Shown here: piece by piece, positions 1 to 10,500 of the stretch
Numbering within the stretch: position 1 is the stretch's first letter
How the letters are laid out: every line of letters starts with the position of its first letter
NCBI GenBank assembly: GCA_034440635.1
Contig: JAOTON010001071.1
Location: 102,982 to 166,981, forward strand
Source of the DNA: Lepas anatifera
Lineage: Eukaryota > Arthropoda > Thecostraca > Lepadidae
DNA length: 64,000 bases
Reading direction: 5' to 3'
Translations under genes and position numbers: made by a program
Notes under the pieces: model-generated
The model's input: only the letters and a program-made list of their open reading frames with translations
The model's database searches: none
Told to the model about the DNA's origin: nothing

Positions 1-237
1 GATAACATGTACAAAAACTGTCGCCGGTCGATTGAGCTCCAAGATAAATACATCGCATTTGGAAAACATTGAGCACATTGCGAGGCGTGTGACTGGCAGA
101 ATTAACACTTACAGTACGAATATTCATTTTGCTATTGTTACGTTAAACACTATCATTATTACATATATCAGCAATCATTTTGCACACATCATTCAATACA
201 GTTCCCTAACTAAATGAAACAGATACAAGTTTAGGAG

Positions 238-1096
238 TCAATTTGACATCATCAACAATACAACCTGCCTAATTCCCCCATAGTGCCATGGATGTGTGTG
301 TGTGCTAATCTGTGCATTAAAGGATGGCTTATGTCTGTGGATGTAAAGTGCTTCTTTAATGAAGAGTCTGTATGGATCGTTGTGAGTGTCAATGATGAAT
401 GTGTTTCCTGCTAGCATTTTGTGTGTGACTTGTGTGTTGTGTGTGTTGGCCATGTGATCCTTGGGTCCCCCTTCTTTGGCGTGTATGGTGAGGCGTTGTG
501 AAAGGGTGGTGGTGGTGGCACCAATGTAGCAGGTATTACGAGGCCTGCAATCCTCGTGTGGGCATACGAATTGGTATACTACATTGGTGCGGTTCAGTGT
601 CTTTGTTTTGATCGGATTGTTTCGCATAATGAAGTGTTTAGATTTGCTGTTTTGGTAATATATGTGGACTTTCATTTCCTTGTCGTCCTTAGGCTTAACG
701 TTCTTTTTTATGATGTCCTTTAAGATCTTTTCATCAGTTTTATGCTCTGTGTTCATGAAGTTTCGATAGAACAAATCATGATTTGTTTTTTGTTCGGATG
801 TTTTTTCTCCCTTATCCATATCAAGTTGTTTGCGAATTTCTTCAACAATCTCAGTGTTGGTATAACCATTGTTAACCAGCAGCCGTTTAAGTCTACAAAA
901 TTCCTGGTGTAGCAGCTCATAAGTGGACCTGGTTTTTATAGCCCGTCGGATGAAGGCTCTCAAAGCGTTTTTCTTGTATCTAGCTGGGCACTCACTTTTT
1001 GCGTTAATTGTATGTCCGATGTTAGTTGGTTTTCTATAGACACTTGTAAAATATGAGTTGGGGGTAGCCTCGATGAGTATACACGCCATACACGCC
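238..1096 (-). pseudogene. Penelope-like reverse transcriptase C-terminus with GIY-YIG endonuclease
   Basis: The frame begins with the SVYRKPT motif that closes the reverse-transcriptase part of Penelope-like proteins. A lysine-rich linker follows, then a GIY-YIG type nuclease: the cysteine-rich entry (CPHEDCRPRNTC), the YIGATTTTLSQR core, and the closing ALYIHRHKPSFN motif. The endonuclease would nick target DNA for reverse transcription. The palm of the reverse transcriptase is missing, because the copy is cut at about 1096, where the inverted copy begins. Residues upstream of EATPNSYF in the open frame come from the junction, not the element. A GT-rich run near 300 changes the frame of the last residues relative to the other copy. 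This copy is non-autonomous. The family call is firm; the exact clade is not assigned. Confidence 0.8.
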
Positions 1097-1103
1097 TCTC
1101 CCA

Positions 1104-1339
1104 TACACGCCAAAGAAGGGGGACCCAAGGATCACATGGCCAACACACACAACACACAAGTCACACACAAAATGCTAGCAGAAAACACATTCATCATTGA
1201 CACTCACAACGATCCATACAGACTCTTCATTAAAGAAGCACTTTACATCCACAGACATAAGCCATCCTTCAATGCACAGATTAGCACACACACACACATC
1301 CATGGCACTATGGGGGAATTAGGCAGGTTGTATTGTTGA
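1104..1339 (+). pseudogene. partial inverted copy of the GIY-YIG coding end
   Basis: This frame repeats the last 70 or so residues of the minus-strand Penelope-like protein, from HAKEGGPKDH to KPSFNAQIST, with a few substitutions (for example GNTF to ENTF). It lacks the nuclease core and cannot be functional. It marks the extent of the coding part within the right arm of the inverted repeat. Confidence 0.75.
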
Positions 1340-1795
1340 TGATGTCAAATTGACTCCTAAACTTGTATCTATTTCATTTAGTTAGGGAACTGTATTGAAT
1401 GATGTGTGCAAAATGATTGCTAACTGATATATGTAATAATGAGTGTTTAACGTAACAATAGCAAAATGAATCTTCGTACTGTAAGTGTTAATTCTGCCAG
1501 TCACACGCCTCGCAATGTGCTCAATGTTTTCCAAATGCGATGTATTTATCTTGGAACTCAATCGACCGGCGACAGTTTTTGTACATGTTATCTTGAATAA
1601 TGAATCAACTAATAGATTCGAAACGTCGATTTATTGTGACTTTATGAACTTCGGTGAGCTCATCAACTCAATTCCGTCCAATATTAAATTAACGATCAAC
1701 AAAATACTAAGACTTCAAAAGAAACTGGTGAAAGCAAAGAACGCAACAATCTTCAATGGAATATGCTTAAATGAGAATATTTTGCCCAGATATAC

Positions 1796-1868
<73 letters not shown>

Positions 1869-1960
1869 GTATATATGATATATATGATATATGATATATA
1901 TGTTATATGATATATATGCATATGATATATTGCATATATGATATATGATATATATGAGGT
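1796..1960. repeat. TA microsatellite with ATATGA-type extension
   Basis: Uninterrupted (TA)n runs from about 1797 to 1866. It is followed by a degenerate tract of TATATGA and TATATGTTATATGA words to about 1960. The open frames through it on both strands are artefacts of the low-complexity sequence. Confidence 0.95.
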
Positions 1961-2640
1961 ATACACATCTACAGTATGTTCCATACATAAAAACTTGGCA
2001 AAGGCAAAGCAGTGCAAACCAAGTAATAGATATCCTTGATACACAGTTTTCGAAATTTACAGGTCTGCTTCGTCGACACAAACTGGCGAACGTACCCAAA
2101 ACATTGCCCGTGAGTGAACCCGCGTGAAACTGAGGTTGAAGTGCGACACAATCGCTGGCTTCGGCCCGTGCCTCTGGGTTGAATGTGCTGGAAATCGCTG
2201 AGCGGGAGGACGGCAGCTACTCCTTAGACTAGCAGAACTCATCCGGCACCGGCAACCACGGTGAGCGATTGGCCAGCGTACCCACTGGTGCAGAGCGATC
2301 GGTCCTTCGGCGACCGAGCAGTCGTACCGTGCCTCCTCATTCATGTACTTTGTGTGCGTAGAAATGCTCTGAGGTATAATATAGGGTCCAGAAAATGCAA
2401 CAGGTATCTGCTTAGTCCTCCCAATAAGTGCTGAGTACCATGGAATAATTTGTTACATTACTTGCAGCTTCCAAAGACCTCCCACTGGCTGTCGCTGCGA
2501 GTCTGCTGATACGCACTGCTAACATCCTAGGCCACGTGGTGACCTTGCCCTGACCAGGCAAGGTCACTGACCCGGCTCGCTGGCAGACTGGATGCACTGA
2601 TTCCAGGTTGGTTCACTCGGCACAAACAACGGTGGGAGCG
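1961..2640. other. unassigned sequence
   Basis: No convincing gene, RNA or transposon is visible. Short frames on both strands lack recognisable motifs. Confidence 0.5.
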
Positions 2641-2654
2641 TTATCCCGTGAATT

Positions 2655-2765
2655 TTACCTCATTCCACAGATCTTCTTTCAACGAAACTCTTACAATGGC
2701 AGAACTTCAAACGGCACTCTCACGAGCAAACACAGCCAATGGTCCAGATGGGGTCCCTACTAACA
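2655..2765 (+). pseudogene. possible non-LTR reverse transcriptase fragment
   Basis: One short frame reads TMAELQTALSRANTANGPDG. This resembles the start of the reverse-transcriptase domain in Jockey/I-type non-LTR elements, where a stretch of about 20 residues leads to a PGPDG motif. Nothing after it continues the domain; SINE-like sequence follows at about 2806. Call it a remnant at best. Coincidence cannot be excluded from sequence reading alone. Confidence 0.35.
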
Positions 2766-2805
2766 ATGGCGGATACTGGGAATGCTGGGGGGTTCGAGCC
2801 CACCA

Positions 2806-2868
2806 ATCTAATAATAATCGTTGGGGTTTAACGACGCACCAACTGCCAGGGTCATACGGCGTCGCACC
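2806..2868 (-). mobile_element. SINE 3' tail fragment
   Basis: This matches the 3' part of the full SINE at 37859-38038 in the same orientation: the ATTATTATTAG-like tail, the TTTAACGACGCACC stretch and the CAGGGTCATACGGCGTCG stretch, with a few mismatches. The tRNA-derived head is absent, so this is a truncated copy. Confidence 0.65.
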
Positions 2869-3129
2869 AATCGAGCCCACCAATCGAGATGTTCGAGTGC
2901 CTATAATCCATATCCGGACATCTGGCTTCGTTTGTACGGCAGAAGAGAGCCAGTTGTGCCGGAGGCCAAGTTCCTGAGTATGACACTGGACGCACCCATG
3001 CATAATTTGCGTTCCGTGAGAAGAGTTGTGTGAAGACCATGGACTCGGGTGCAGTGTAAAAGAAGTAACCATCATTGAAAATGGGGGTAAAAGGGTTCTG
3101 TCGCGATAAGACGTGTTCCGACAATGGGA

Positions 3130-3500
3130 CGAGGGGATGGAGTGTGTAAAGGCGTGATCAGATAGAGAATATGGGGGTTCATATGGAAAGGAGCAGCGGC
3201 GAGGTCAGATACACGAGAATGGGGTTGCAAATGTGGATGCAGCGCGCAGAGGCGTGCTCAGGCCATGGGAATGAAGGTGCTGCGTACAAAGGTGTGTCAT
3301 TGACAGCAGGGGTACATAGCACAGAGGCGTGTCCAAATGATGTGGAAAAGGGGGTGAAGCGAGCAGAGGCGTGCTCAGGTAGCAGAACAAGGCGTGGAAT
3401 GTTGAATATGCGAGCGGAACCGTGAGAAGACACCTGAGAATGGGCATGCGAATGTGGAGATCCAGTGCGCAGAAGCGTGCTCAGATAGTAGAAGACGAGG
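3130..3500. repeat. degenerate interspersed minisatellite
   Basis: The word CAGAGGCGTGCTCAG or a close variant recurs at about 3143, 3246, 3315, 3363 and 3466. It is spaced irregularly by roughly 50-105 bp, often with an AGATAG(A)GAA-like follow-on. The 84-residue plus-strand frame and the 156-residue minus-strand frame here are built from these words and show no domain. Confidence 0.5.
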
Positions 3501-3959
3501 CTGAATGTGGAAGGCACCATCCACGTATTCTCCCAAACATTAACACATGTTTTTAGTTTAGGGCGCACCGACACTTTAGTCTCATCGTGCTCATAACACC
3601 AAACAGAACATCTTGGATCTATGTAGACTCTACGTTGAAGATGTTTCAACTAATCGATTAGAGGAAAAATTCAAAATTTTTTCCGAGTCCCAAAAATTGT
3701 GCCGCTCCTGCAACGTTGCGATAGAAACGCTGAGGAAAGCTTTCAGGTTTAGCGAGTTACGCTGTGTTACTGCTGTTACGCTGGTGTAAACTACGCTACA
3801 ATGGAATTAAGCGTAGAATATCAGCAGTCTTGTTTTCTTGTTTCATAAAGAGGGAAAATGTACGTAATCTAAATAAAATACATCCCAAAAGCTTTCTAAC
3901 ATATAGCAGCGTATCTTTCCATCAGAACATGATCAGATATAATAAGCAATGGATACATA

Positions 3960-3964
<5 letters not shown>
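3501..3964. other. unassigned sequence
   Basis: I see no gene or repeat family in this stretch. It leads into TA-rich microsatellites. Confidence 0.5.
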
Positions 3965-4010
<46 letters not shown>

Positions 4011-4065
4011 TATATATATATATAGTATATATATATATATATATATATAAGTATATATATATAAG

Positions 4066-4115
<50 letters not shown>
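3965..4115. repeat. TA microsatellite cluster
   Basis: Three (TA)n runs are separated by short AAGTATA or AGTTATA interruptions. A short (GA)n run follows at about 4147-4160, next to the foldback element. Confidence 0.95.
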
Positions 4116-4117
<2 letters not shown>

Positions 4118-4200
4118 ATCTGTTCTTGATGGAAGACAATATTGCAGAGAGAGAGAGAGTACAAAAGAAGAAGAGATATAATTCTCAAAGAGATAATTAA

Positions 4201-5320
4201 ACCTTCGCCCGGGTGGGGGTCTTTTAGACCCCCCCTCGGGGTTTTTCCAAAGTAACCAAAGAAACGGCGCAGCGCCGCCAAACTTAGTCTAGCTGTTCTT
4301 TCATCATTTTTTACATCTTTCCTGAAAATTTTAGCTCAAGGCCATATCAGGTCAGGTCACCAGGCCAGGTGAAGTGACCTCACCTCAAAAAATGCTTAGG
4401 ACCGCATAACTAAAAGAAGGGTTAATCGATCAAGTTGAAACTCATACCACATATTGGGCCCACCAGGAGCTACAACATTTGTTCCGGGATTTTTTATATT
4501 GGTGACCTAAGGTCATGTGCAGAGCATGACCTCCCCGTTGTCAATACATGGGGAAAATCACGAAATGAGCTTTTCTCAGTAAGTATGGATGGAATCAACT
4601 TCAAACATCGGTTACTACTTGCTCTTAGCCCATTTCTGCAGTTGATGCCAAAAATTTTGACTTGTGACCTTTAAAAGGTCACTTTAGGTCAAATAAGCAT
4701 TTGTTGGTGTTTTACTCTATAAATTTTGAATAAACTAAGATAGAACTTTTATTTTGTCACCAAAGTGTTTGTATAATCACTGCAAGTACAATGATACCCA
4801 TCATGACTATACCAGGTCGAGTTGGGTCAGACCGTTGACCTGGGTCAGGTCAAATTCTTAAAGTTGACCTGGGATAGCAATATTATATATCATTCGATTC
4901 GTATTGACGAGAGAATTGCAATGGTGCATCAACCATGGCTGTATCTTGTTTGCTTTTGAAGTTATTAGCGAAAAAGGAAACGCCCTTATGCATGGTTGGC
5001 TATGAACATTCCCAAGAATATGTCCAATATTCAGTGACCTGTAGCTCCCTAGGCTTTGACCTGACACGAAAATGAATGGCACTATAATCAAAGAGCAACT
5101 CAAGAGGTTTCGAATGGCGTAAGAAAAATACTTCTAGCTATCATAGTTTCTGAGATATATGAGGTTTTCTTAGTACACCTCATCTTAGCGATTTTGACCT
5201 ATTTTGACCTCTGGTGACCTTCATATTGATCTGACAAGAAAAATTACCGAAGTATTTTCGATATCATTTTTGAAGAGCTTTCGATTGCCGTTTTGCGCTT
5301 TTTTCTAGCTCTCTTAGTTT
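4201..5320 (+). repeat. left inverted arm of foldback element A
   Basis: This pairs with 7306-8252. Landmark pairs are CAGCTAGACTAAGTTTGGC on the right arm with its complement near 4284-4302, and AGAGCTAGAAAAAGCGCAAA at about 7315 with its complement near 5300. The arm carries at least 17 exact AGGTCA/TGACCT hexamers, including a TGACCT..AGGTCA everted pair at 4665-4681. Confidence 0.7.
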
Positions 5321-5368
5321 TTGAGATCGTGGGGGTCTTTTTAGCCCCCCCCTACTAGGGTGAAGGTG

Positions 5369-6374
5369 GCTCGTACCCGCCACCGGGGCAACCTAGTAAA
5401 CACTGGGCAACCTAGTGCTGAAAGAAAACATCAGCACCAGAGATTAAAGAAAATAAAAAATATGCAACAATTGAACATCAGTGAAGCAAAATCAACGATA
5501 TCACAGACAAGATGGAGCACAAACAACGAAATTTATCAGATCGAAGACGAAATGAAAACGAAGCCGAAGAATCGAACATTTTCATCCTCATATTATTTTA
5601 GTTTAAATGTTCGAAGTGTGTGTGCGATTGTGTGTGTGTGTGTGTGTTTTTACCGGTACCTAATCCTTATCCTTATCCTTACTCTACCTGGAGGCTGTGA
5701 GCGCATGCGCCTGTGGCTGCAGCGACCCCTCCAGGTAGAATCCCATCCTCTTGATCCTCACCTTTCCTCATCCTTACCATCTCCTTCCATAGTTTATAAT
5801 CACTTCATGTTCATTGCGACGACACTTTAAAAGCCACCTCATTTGTGTGGAAGTGAGAAATACATGATAGCATGATGATGATAGCAAGGGTTAACCTCGA
5901 ATTAAGATCTCCTGAATACATCAGGTAAAATATTAACACCTATAGCTATCCAGCATTCACACTAGCTCAATCATCCCTCCACCCAGGCTAACGATAACAT
6001 TATGGCTCTACCTACTAATGAAAGGACTAGTTACCTCCATTCCCATCTATATTTTTTATAATGTTTGTCCCACGTGGCAACACCACGGAGCGTATACACA
6101 CCGGGTGCTGGACTACAGACATGTTTAATATCTGTCACATGACGTGTTTTGAGTCTTTTCAGATGATGATGAGGTGAGAGTGACTTAAGATGTGAGCATG
6201 ATTTTTGGGAGTCCCACGTGGAAACACCCAAGTGCAGATTAACGCCGGGTGCTAACACTTTTATGATGATGAGGTGAAAGTAACTTAAGATGAGAGCATG
6301 ATAATATAGTGCACAAATGCTTTGTAATGGCGTGCATGAGACATTTGAGAGGCGCTTGCGTTTAGATATATATT
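5369..6374. other. spacer of the foldback; short inverted and tandem repeats
   Basis: No gene is recognised. A short TG run lies at about 5632-5648. An imperfect palindrome at about 5688-5738 has CTACCTGGAGG and CCTCCAGGTAG as its arms. From about 6067 to 6305 a module is repeated: GTCCCACGTGG..ACACC..CCGGGTGCT at 6067 and again at 6211, and GATGATGAGGTGA..AGTGACTTAAGAT at about 6165 and 6265. Confidence 0.55.
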
Positions 6375-6378
6375 TTAA

Positions 6379-7216
6379 CACGCGCATTGACGGGGGTCTG
6401 AGCCACCTTCGCCTTGACGGGGGGCCGGTACCCCCCCCCAAGATCTCGAGAACCGTGCTAGGTAGCGAAAAAACGGTAAACGGCGTTGGATAGCCCATCT
6501 ACTTCTCCATCGAAAATATTTGGACCATTTTTTTGTCAGGTGACATTTAAGGTCAATAGAGTTCAAAACATGCCGTCATAGGGATAACATGTAAATTAAG
6601 TGTTTCGGCCATTACATCTGAACAAGGAAAGATAGAGCAAAACGATTTGAACTATATGAATCCTCGCAGCAAGCCGAATCGAAATATCGATATATAATAT
6701 CACCTTGCTAGGTCAAATCAAGGATTTGACCTGACCTGAGGTCAAGTCAAGGTCAAATTGTGCAAAATGCATATCATTAGAACCGCAATGACAATGCAAA
6801 TATAATGCAGTTAAAATAAACGCTCTATTTCTGTTCATGACGGAGTTATTCCATTAAAACCATTTTTCCCATGTATTTCCAACGGAGAGGTCATGACTCG
6901 TTCCTGACCTTAGGTCATCGATATCAAAAATACCGGAACATATTTTAGAGAACTCGGTGGGGCCATTGTGTGATATGAGTTTCAATCGGATAAGTTCACC
7001 CTGTTTCGACTTATGCTATCTTACCTTTTTTGAGGTCAGGTCACTCGACCCGTACTGGTGACCTGACCTAAGATGACCTAACCTTAAAATTGACAAAAGT
7101 TGTAAAAATGATAAGGGAAAAGGTATGCCAAGTCCGGCGGGGCTACGCGCCGCCGTTTTATGTTATCTGCGAAGAACCCGAGGGGGGCGGGTACCCGCCC
7201 CCCGTCAATGCGCGTG
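6379..7216. mobile_element. nested TTAA-flanked element B
   Basis: The ends are perfect inverted repeats of CACGCGCATTGACGGGGG. Exact TTAA duplications flank them at 6375-6378 and 7217-7220. The right part (about 6890-7216) is a diverged relative of the right end of element A: the same order of ATATCAAAAAT.CCGGAACATAT, GATATGAGTTTCAA, the AGGTCA-rich stretch and a GCGCCGCCGTTTT box. A and B are therefore members of one non-autonomous family, with B inserted into the spacer of A. No transposase frame is present. Confidence 0.75.
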
Positions 7217-7305
7217 TTAATTGTAGCCGATGTGGAAAATGGAATCATTGCAACAGTTTAATTGCAGCAGCCACCACAACCGCCAACCGACTGTTTTTTC
7301 TTGTT

Positions 7306-8252
7306 TTAACTAAGAGAGCTAGAAAAAGCGCAAAACGGCAATTGAAAGCTCTTCAAAAATGATATCGAAAATACTTCGGTCATTTTTCTCGTCAGGTCAA
7401 TATCAATGTCACCGGAGGTCAAAATTGGTCAGAATCGCTAATATGAGGTGTGCTAAGAAAACCTCATATATCTCAGAAACTATGATAGCTAGAAACATTT
7501 TTAACACCATTCGCAACCTCTTGAGTTGCTTTTTCATTACAGTGGCAATGATTTTCGGGTCAGGTCAAAGCCTAGGGAGCTACAGGTCACTGAATATTGG
7601 GCATATTCTTGGGAATGTCCATAGCCACCCACGCATAAGGGCGTTTCCTTTTTCGCTAATAACTTCCAAACCAAACAAGATACAGCCATAGTTGATGCGC
7701 CATTGCAATTCTCCCGTCAATACGAACCGAACGAGTAAAACACCAAAAAATGCTTATTTGACCTAAGGTGACCTTTTAAAGGTCACAAGTCAAAATGTTT
7801 GGCATCAACTTCAGAAATGGGTTAAGAGCAAGTCGTAACAGACGTTTGAAGTTGATTCCATCCATACTTACTGAGAAAAGCTCATTTTGTGATTTTCCCC
7901 ATGCATTTACAATGGGGACGTCATGCTCTGCACATGACCTTAGGTCACCAATATCAAAAATCCCGGAACATATGTTGTAGCTCCTGGTGGGCCCAATATG
8001 TGGTATGAGTTTCAACTTGATCCATTAACCATCCTTTTAGTTATGCAGTCCTAAGCATTTTTTGAGGTGAGGTCACTTCACCTGGCCTGGTGACCTGACC
8101 AGATATGACCTTGAGCTAAAATGTTTCAGGAAAGATGCAAAAATGATGAAGGAACAGCTAGACTAAGTTTGGCAGCGCTGCGCGCCGCCGTTTTTTTTGC
8201 CCCTTCGGAAAAACCCGAGGGGGTCTAAAAAAGACCCCCACCCGGGCGAAGG
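7306..8252 (-). repeat. right inverted arm of foldback element A
   Basis: Reverse-complement partner of 4201-5320, shorter by one internal gap. It also holds about a dozen AGGTCA/TGACCT hexamers. The frames in both arms are matching shadows of the same sequence and not genes. Confidence 0.7.
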
Positions 8253-8256
8253 TTAA

Positions 8257-9296
8257 CGGGCGCTGATTTCAAGAGGCAATCATAGTTTAAACTTCAGAAT
8301 CCTGCATGTAATGTTAGGTGTGATGATAGGTTAAGCTTTGCAATCACAGAAAGTCCCTAATAGGAGAGAGTGGAGGTCAAGTCCTTTAGATTTTTTTCAT
8401 ATTTATTTTCATTTTGAAAACCAACAACTTTTGCATCAATACACATATATTGGCATTACACACATTGCACACATATTACATACACTGATACCAGGACCTA
8501 CAATTCTTAGTGGGTAGGCTTTTACAGTGCTGCACCAACAAGTATTAGAAGTTGATTAGGTGTTATTTGGCCTTCCCCGTTGAACCCTGGATGCAAGTGT
8601 AGAAATTTCAATGTGATAACCTATGCGTTCAGGTATAGCCATCCATCAGAACCGCCGGATGAGCAAAAACTTGTCAGAAAATGTTCTCTTCACAATGTGG
8701 CCGGCAACTTGTTGCCGCTCACACAGTCAGGAAAATTATTTGTCAAAGCGAGCTGCTGCCTGCCATTACTCACAATATGACAAATAATTTTTCTGGTCAT
8801 CTATTGCCAACATGAGGATTCTGATTGACAGCTATATCAGAATGCATAATCACACTGAATATTTTGGATTCAGGATCTGGATCTGTACACGTATATTCCA
8901 CGTCACATAGCACAAATCATAAACTTGTTAAAAATAAACTAAAAATATAGTCACTGGGAGGACAAGGGGCAGGTGTTCTGTGTTACAGCTGAACATGTCT
9001 GCTTAGCCACACTATAGGGTACAAAGTGCACTCAGGAGCAAGAACCAATAAACAATTTACCAACTTATTGTTAATTCAATTTAATAAACTCAAGCACATC
9101 CAAATAGGTTCAAAATCAGAAATACAGATTCATAGATAGTTTCTTCTGAATTATGGTCACCAAAAGTGGAGCTTTCTATCTTGCCACGTTAAAGTGCTGA
9201 ACATATAAGTTGATGAAGAAAATGAAAAATTGTGACTTAAATGCAATAAAACATTCATAATAGAATTTACCATATCCAGATATCAACTCTTATCCA
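8257..9296. other. unassigned AT-rich sequence
   Basis: No gene, tRNA or transposon is recognised. Short frames lack motifs. Confidence 0.5.
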
Positions 9297-9960
9297 GATA
9301 TCTCCTGCATCCGCCTCTGTCTCTATCTCCTGCATCCGCCTCTGTCTCTATACCCTGCATCCGCCTCTGTCTCTATCTCCTGCATCCGCCTCTATCTCTA
9401 TCTCCTGCATCCGCGTCTGTCTATATCTCCTGCATCCGCCTCTGTCTCTATCTCCTGCATCCGCCTCTGGCTATCTCCTGCATCCGCCTCTGTCTATCTC
9501 CTGCATCCGCCTCTGTCTATCTCCTGCATCCGCCTCTGTCCTCTATCTCCTGCATCCGCCTCTATCTCCTGAATGCGCGTATGTCTCTATCTCCTGCATC
9601 CGCGTATGTCGCCTGCATCTGGCTCTGTCTCTTGCACCCACCTCAGCTGTCTCTATCCTCATGTGCCCCTCCATTCGTCCCTGCCTCCGCCTCTGTCTAT
9701 GCATCTGTCTTGCTCCTTCATTCGCCCCTGTCCCTGCATCCGCCTCTGCCTCTTTATCCGCCTCTGACCTCTCCAACCACTCTATCCCTGCATCCGTCCT
9801 TGTTGCTCTATCCGCCTTTCCCCCATAGTTCCGCTCTGCCCTCTGCATCCATCGTTGTCCCTGTATCCGCCTCTGCCGCCGAATTCTCACCTGTCTGTTA
9901 AAGTACCTTGGCCCGTACATCCGCCTATGCTATCTGCATTCACCTCTGTCCTCTGTATCT
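9297..9960. repeat. 25-bp minisatellite, degenerating to the right
   Basis: From about 9300 to 9460 the unit repeats with an exact 25-bp period around the core CTGCATCCGCCTCTGTCT. From about 9465 to 9550 the unit shortens to roughly 21-22 bp. From about 9560 to 9960 only scattered GCATCCGCCTCTG words remain. The Ser/Pro/Leu-rich frames here (125 residues on the minus strand, 106 on the plus) come from the repeat and are unlikely to be genes. Confidence 0.9.
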
Positions 9961-10437
9961 CAGCATCCAGCTCCCTATTCACTGAAGATAGAACCATTAA
10001 GGGCGATACTGCCCCCGGAATATGTTGAAGATCGGCCTAAGGGGAAGTCTGACCCGCCCCATGATTGAGGCCTCCAGATCAGCAAGTGCGTCTGTCTAGA
10101 ACTATTAGAGTCAGTTTTGGAAAGAAAAATGTTACAGCACCACGCTGACCAAAAATCACATCTCTGAACGGTCTATAAGAATTTTTAATATTTTCTGGAA
10201 AACCACCTTCCTGCTATACCTACAGCGCTAAATGCCCTCGGGCATCCTCGGGGTGACGTCAGCAAAGGGGTTGCCAGACTAGTATATACTAAACTTGAAC
10301 CCCCTGGCTGCTCGCTATCGCGACGAGCCAGTCGCGCCAGTCTATTACGTAACACAACTACTGCACACAATGCGTAAGGCTCAGTGCAGCCCTACTGTCG
10401 CGGCGGTGCGGACGCGATATCGGGCGGTGCGGGCGCG
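9961..10437. promoter_or_regulatory. upstream region of the sulfotransferase frame
   Basis: There is no gene. A TATA-like ACTAGTATATACTAAAC lies at about 10278-10294, 145 bp before the first in-frame ATG of the sulfotransferase frame. It is a possible core promoter, with no further support. Confidence 0.25.
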
Positions 10438-10500
10438 ATGTCGGGCGGTATGGACGCGATGGCGGGCGGTGAGGACGCGATGGCGGGCGATGCGGACGTT
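10399..10500 (+). repeat. 21-bp coding minisatellite
   Basis: Four to five copies of a 21-bp GC-rich unit encode GGADAIS, GGAGAMS, GGMDAMA, GGEDAMA and a partial GDAD. The period is a multiple of three, so copy changes would keep the frame of the sulfotransferase N-terminus. Confidence 0.75.

Larger units (their letters stand above)
1..1595. mobile_element. Penelope-like element, inverted partial copies
   Basis: Two copies of the 3' part of one retroelement face away from each other. Bases 1 to about 493 are the reverse complement of about 1097-1595 with scattered differences, and a single-copy stretch of about 600 bp lies between them. The left arm continues past the window start. The middle and left part encode the end of a Penelope-type protein on the minus strand. 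The right arm holds only the last part of the same coding region plus the 3' flank, on the plus strand. Penelope-like elements are known for 5' truncation and for partial inverted copies joined to the main copy, so this is a familiar insertion product. At the inner junction (1078-1105) the string ATACACGCC occurs three times, suggesting microhomology at the join. Confidence 0.8.
4201..8252. mobile_element. foldback element A, flanked by TTAA
   Basis: The left terminus (CCTTCGCCCGGGTGGGGGTC, starting at 4202) is the reverse complement of the right terminus ending at 8252. TTAA lies directly outside at 4197-4200 and 8253-8256; the left side has one extra A. Each end can fold on itself through GGGGGTC..GACCCCC. 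Long inverted arms run at about 4201-5320 and 7306-8252. The right arm lacks about 170 bp present in the left (near 4717-4890). TTAA duplication is typical of piggyBac-type transposons, but no transposase is visible, so this is a non-autonomous element or a composite. Near 5330-5368 an inverted, diverged terminus appears, so the left arm may itself be a 1.17-kb unit. Confidence 0.65.

Noticed and set aside
1..1595. A hammerhead ribozyme in the Penelope-like ends
   Set aside because: I looked for the CTGATGA..GAAA core in both arms and found no convincing one.
1715..2099. Minus-strand frames of 109-110 residues through TA repeats
   Set aside because: They consist mostly of alternating Ile and Tyr from the microsatellite.
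9297..9560. A CRISPR array
   Set aside because: There are no unique spacers; it is a simple tandem repeat in a eukaryotic context.
9543..9920. 125-residue minus-strand frame rich in Arg, Gly and Ala
   Set aside because: It is the translation of the degenerate 25-bp minisatellite; no domain.
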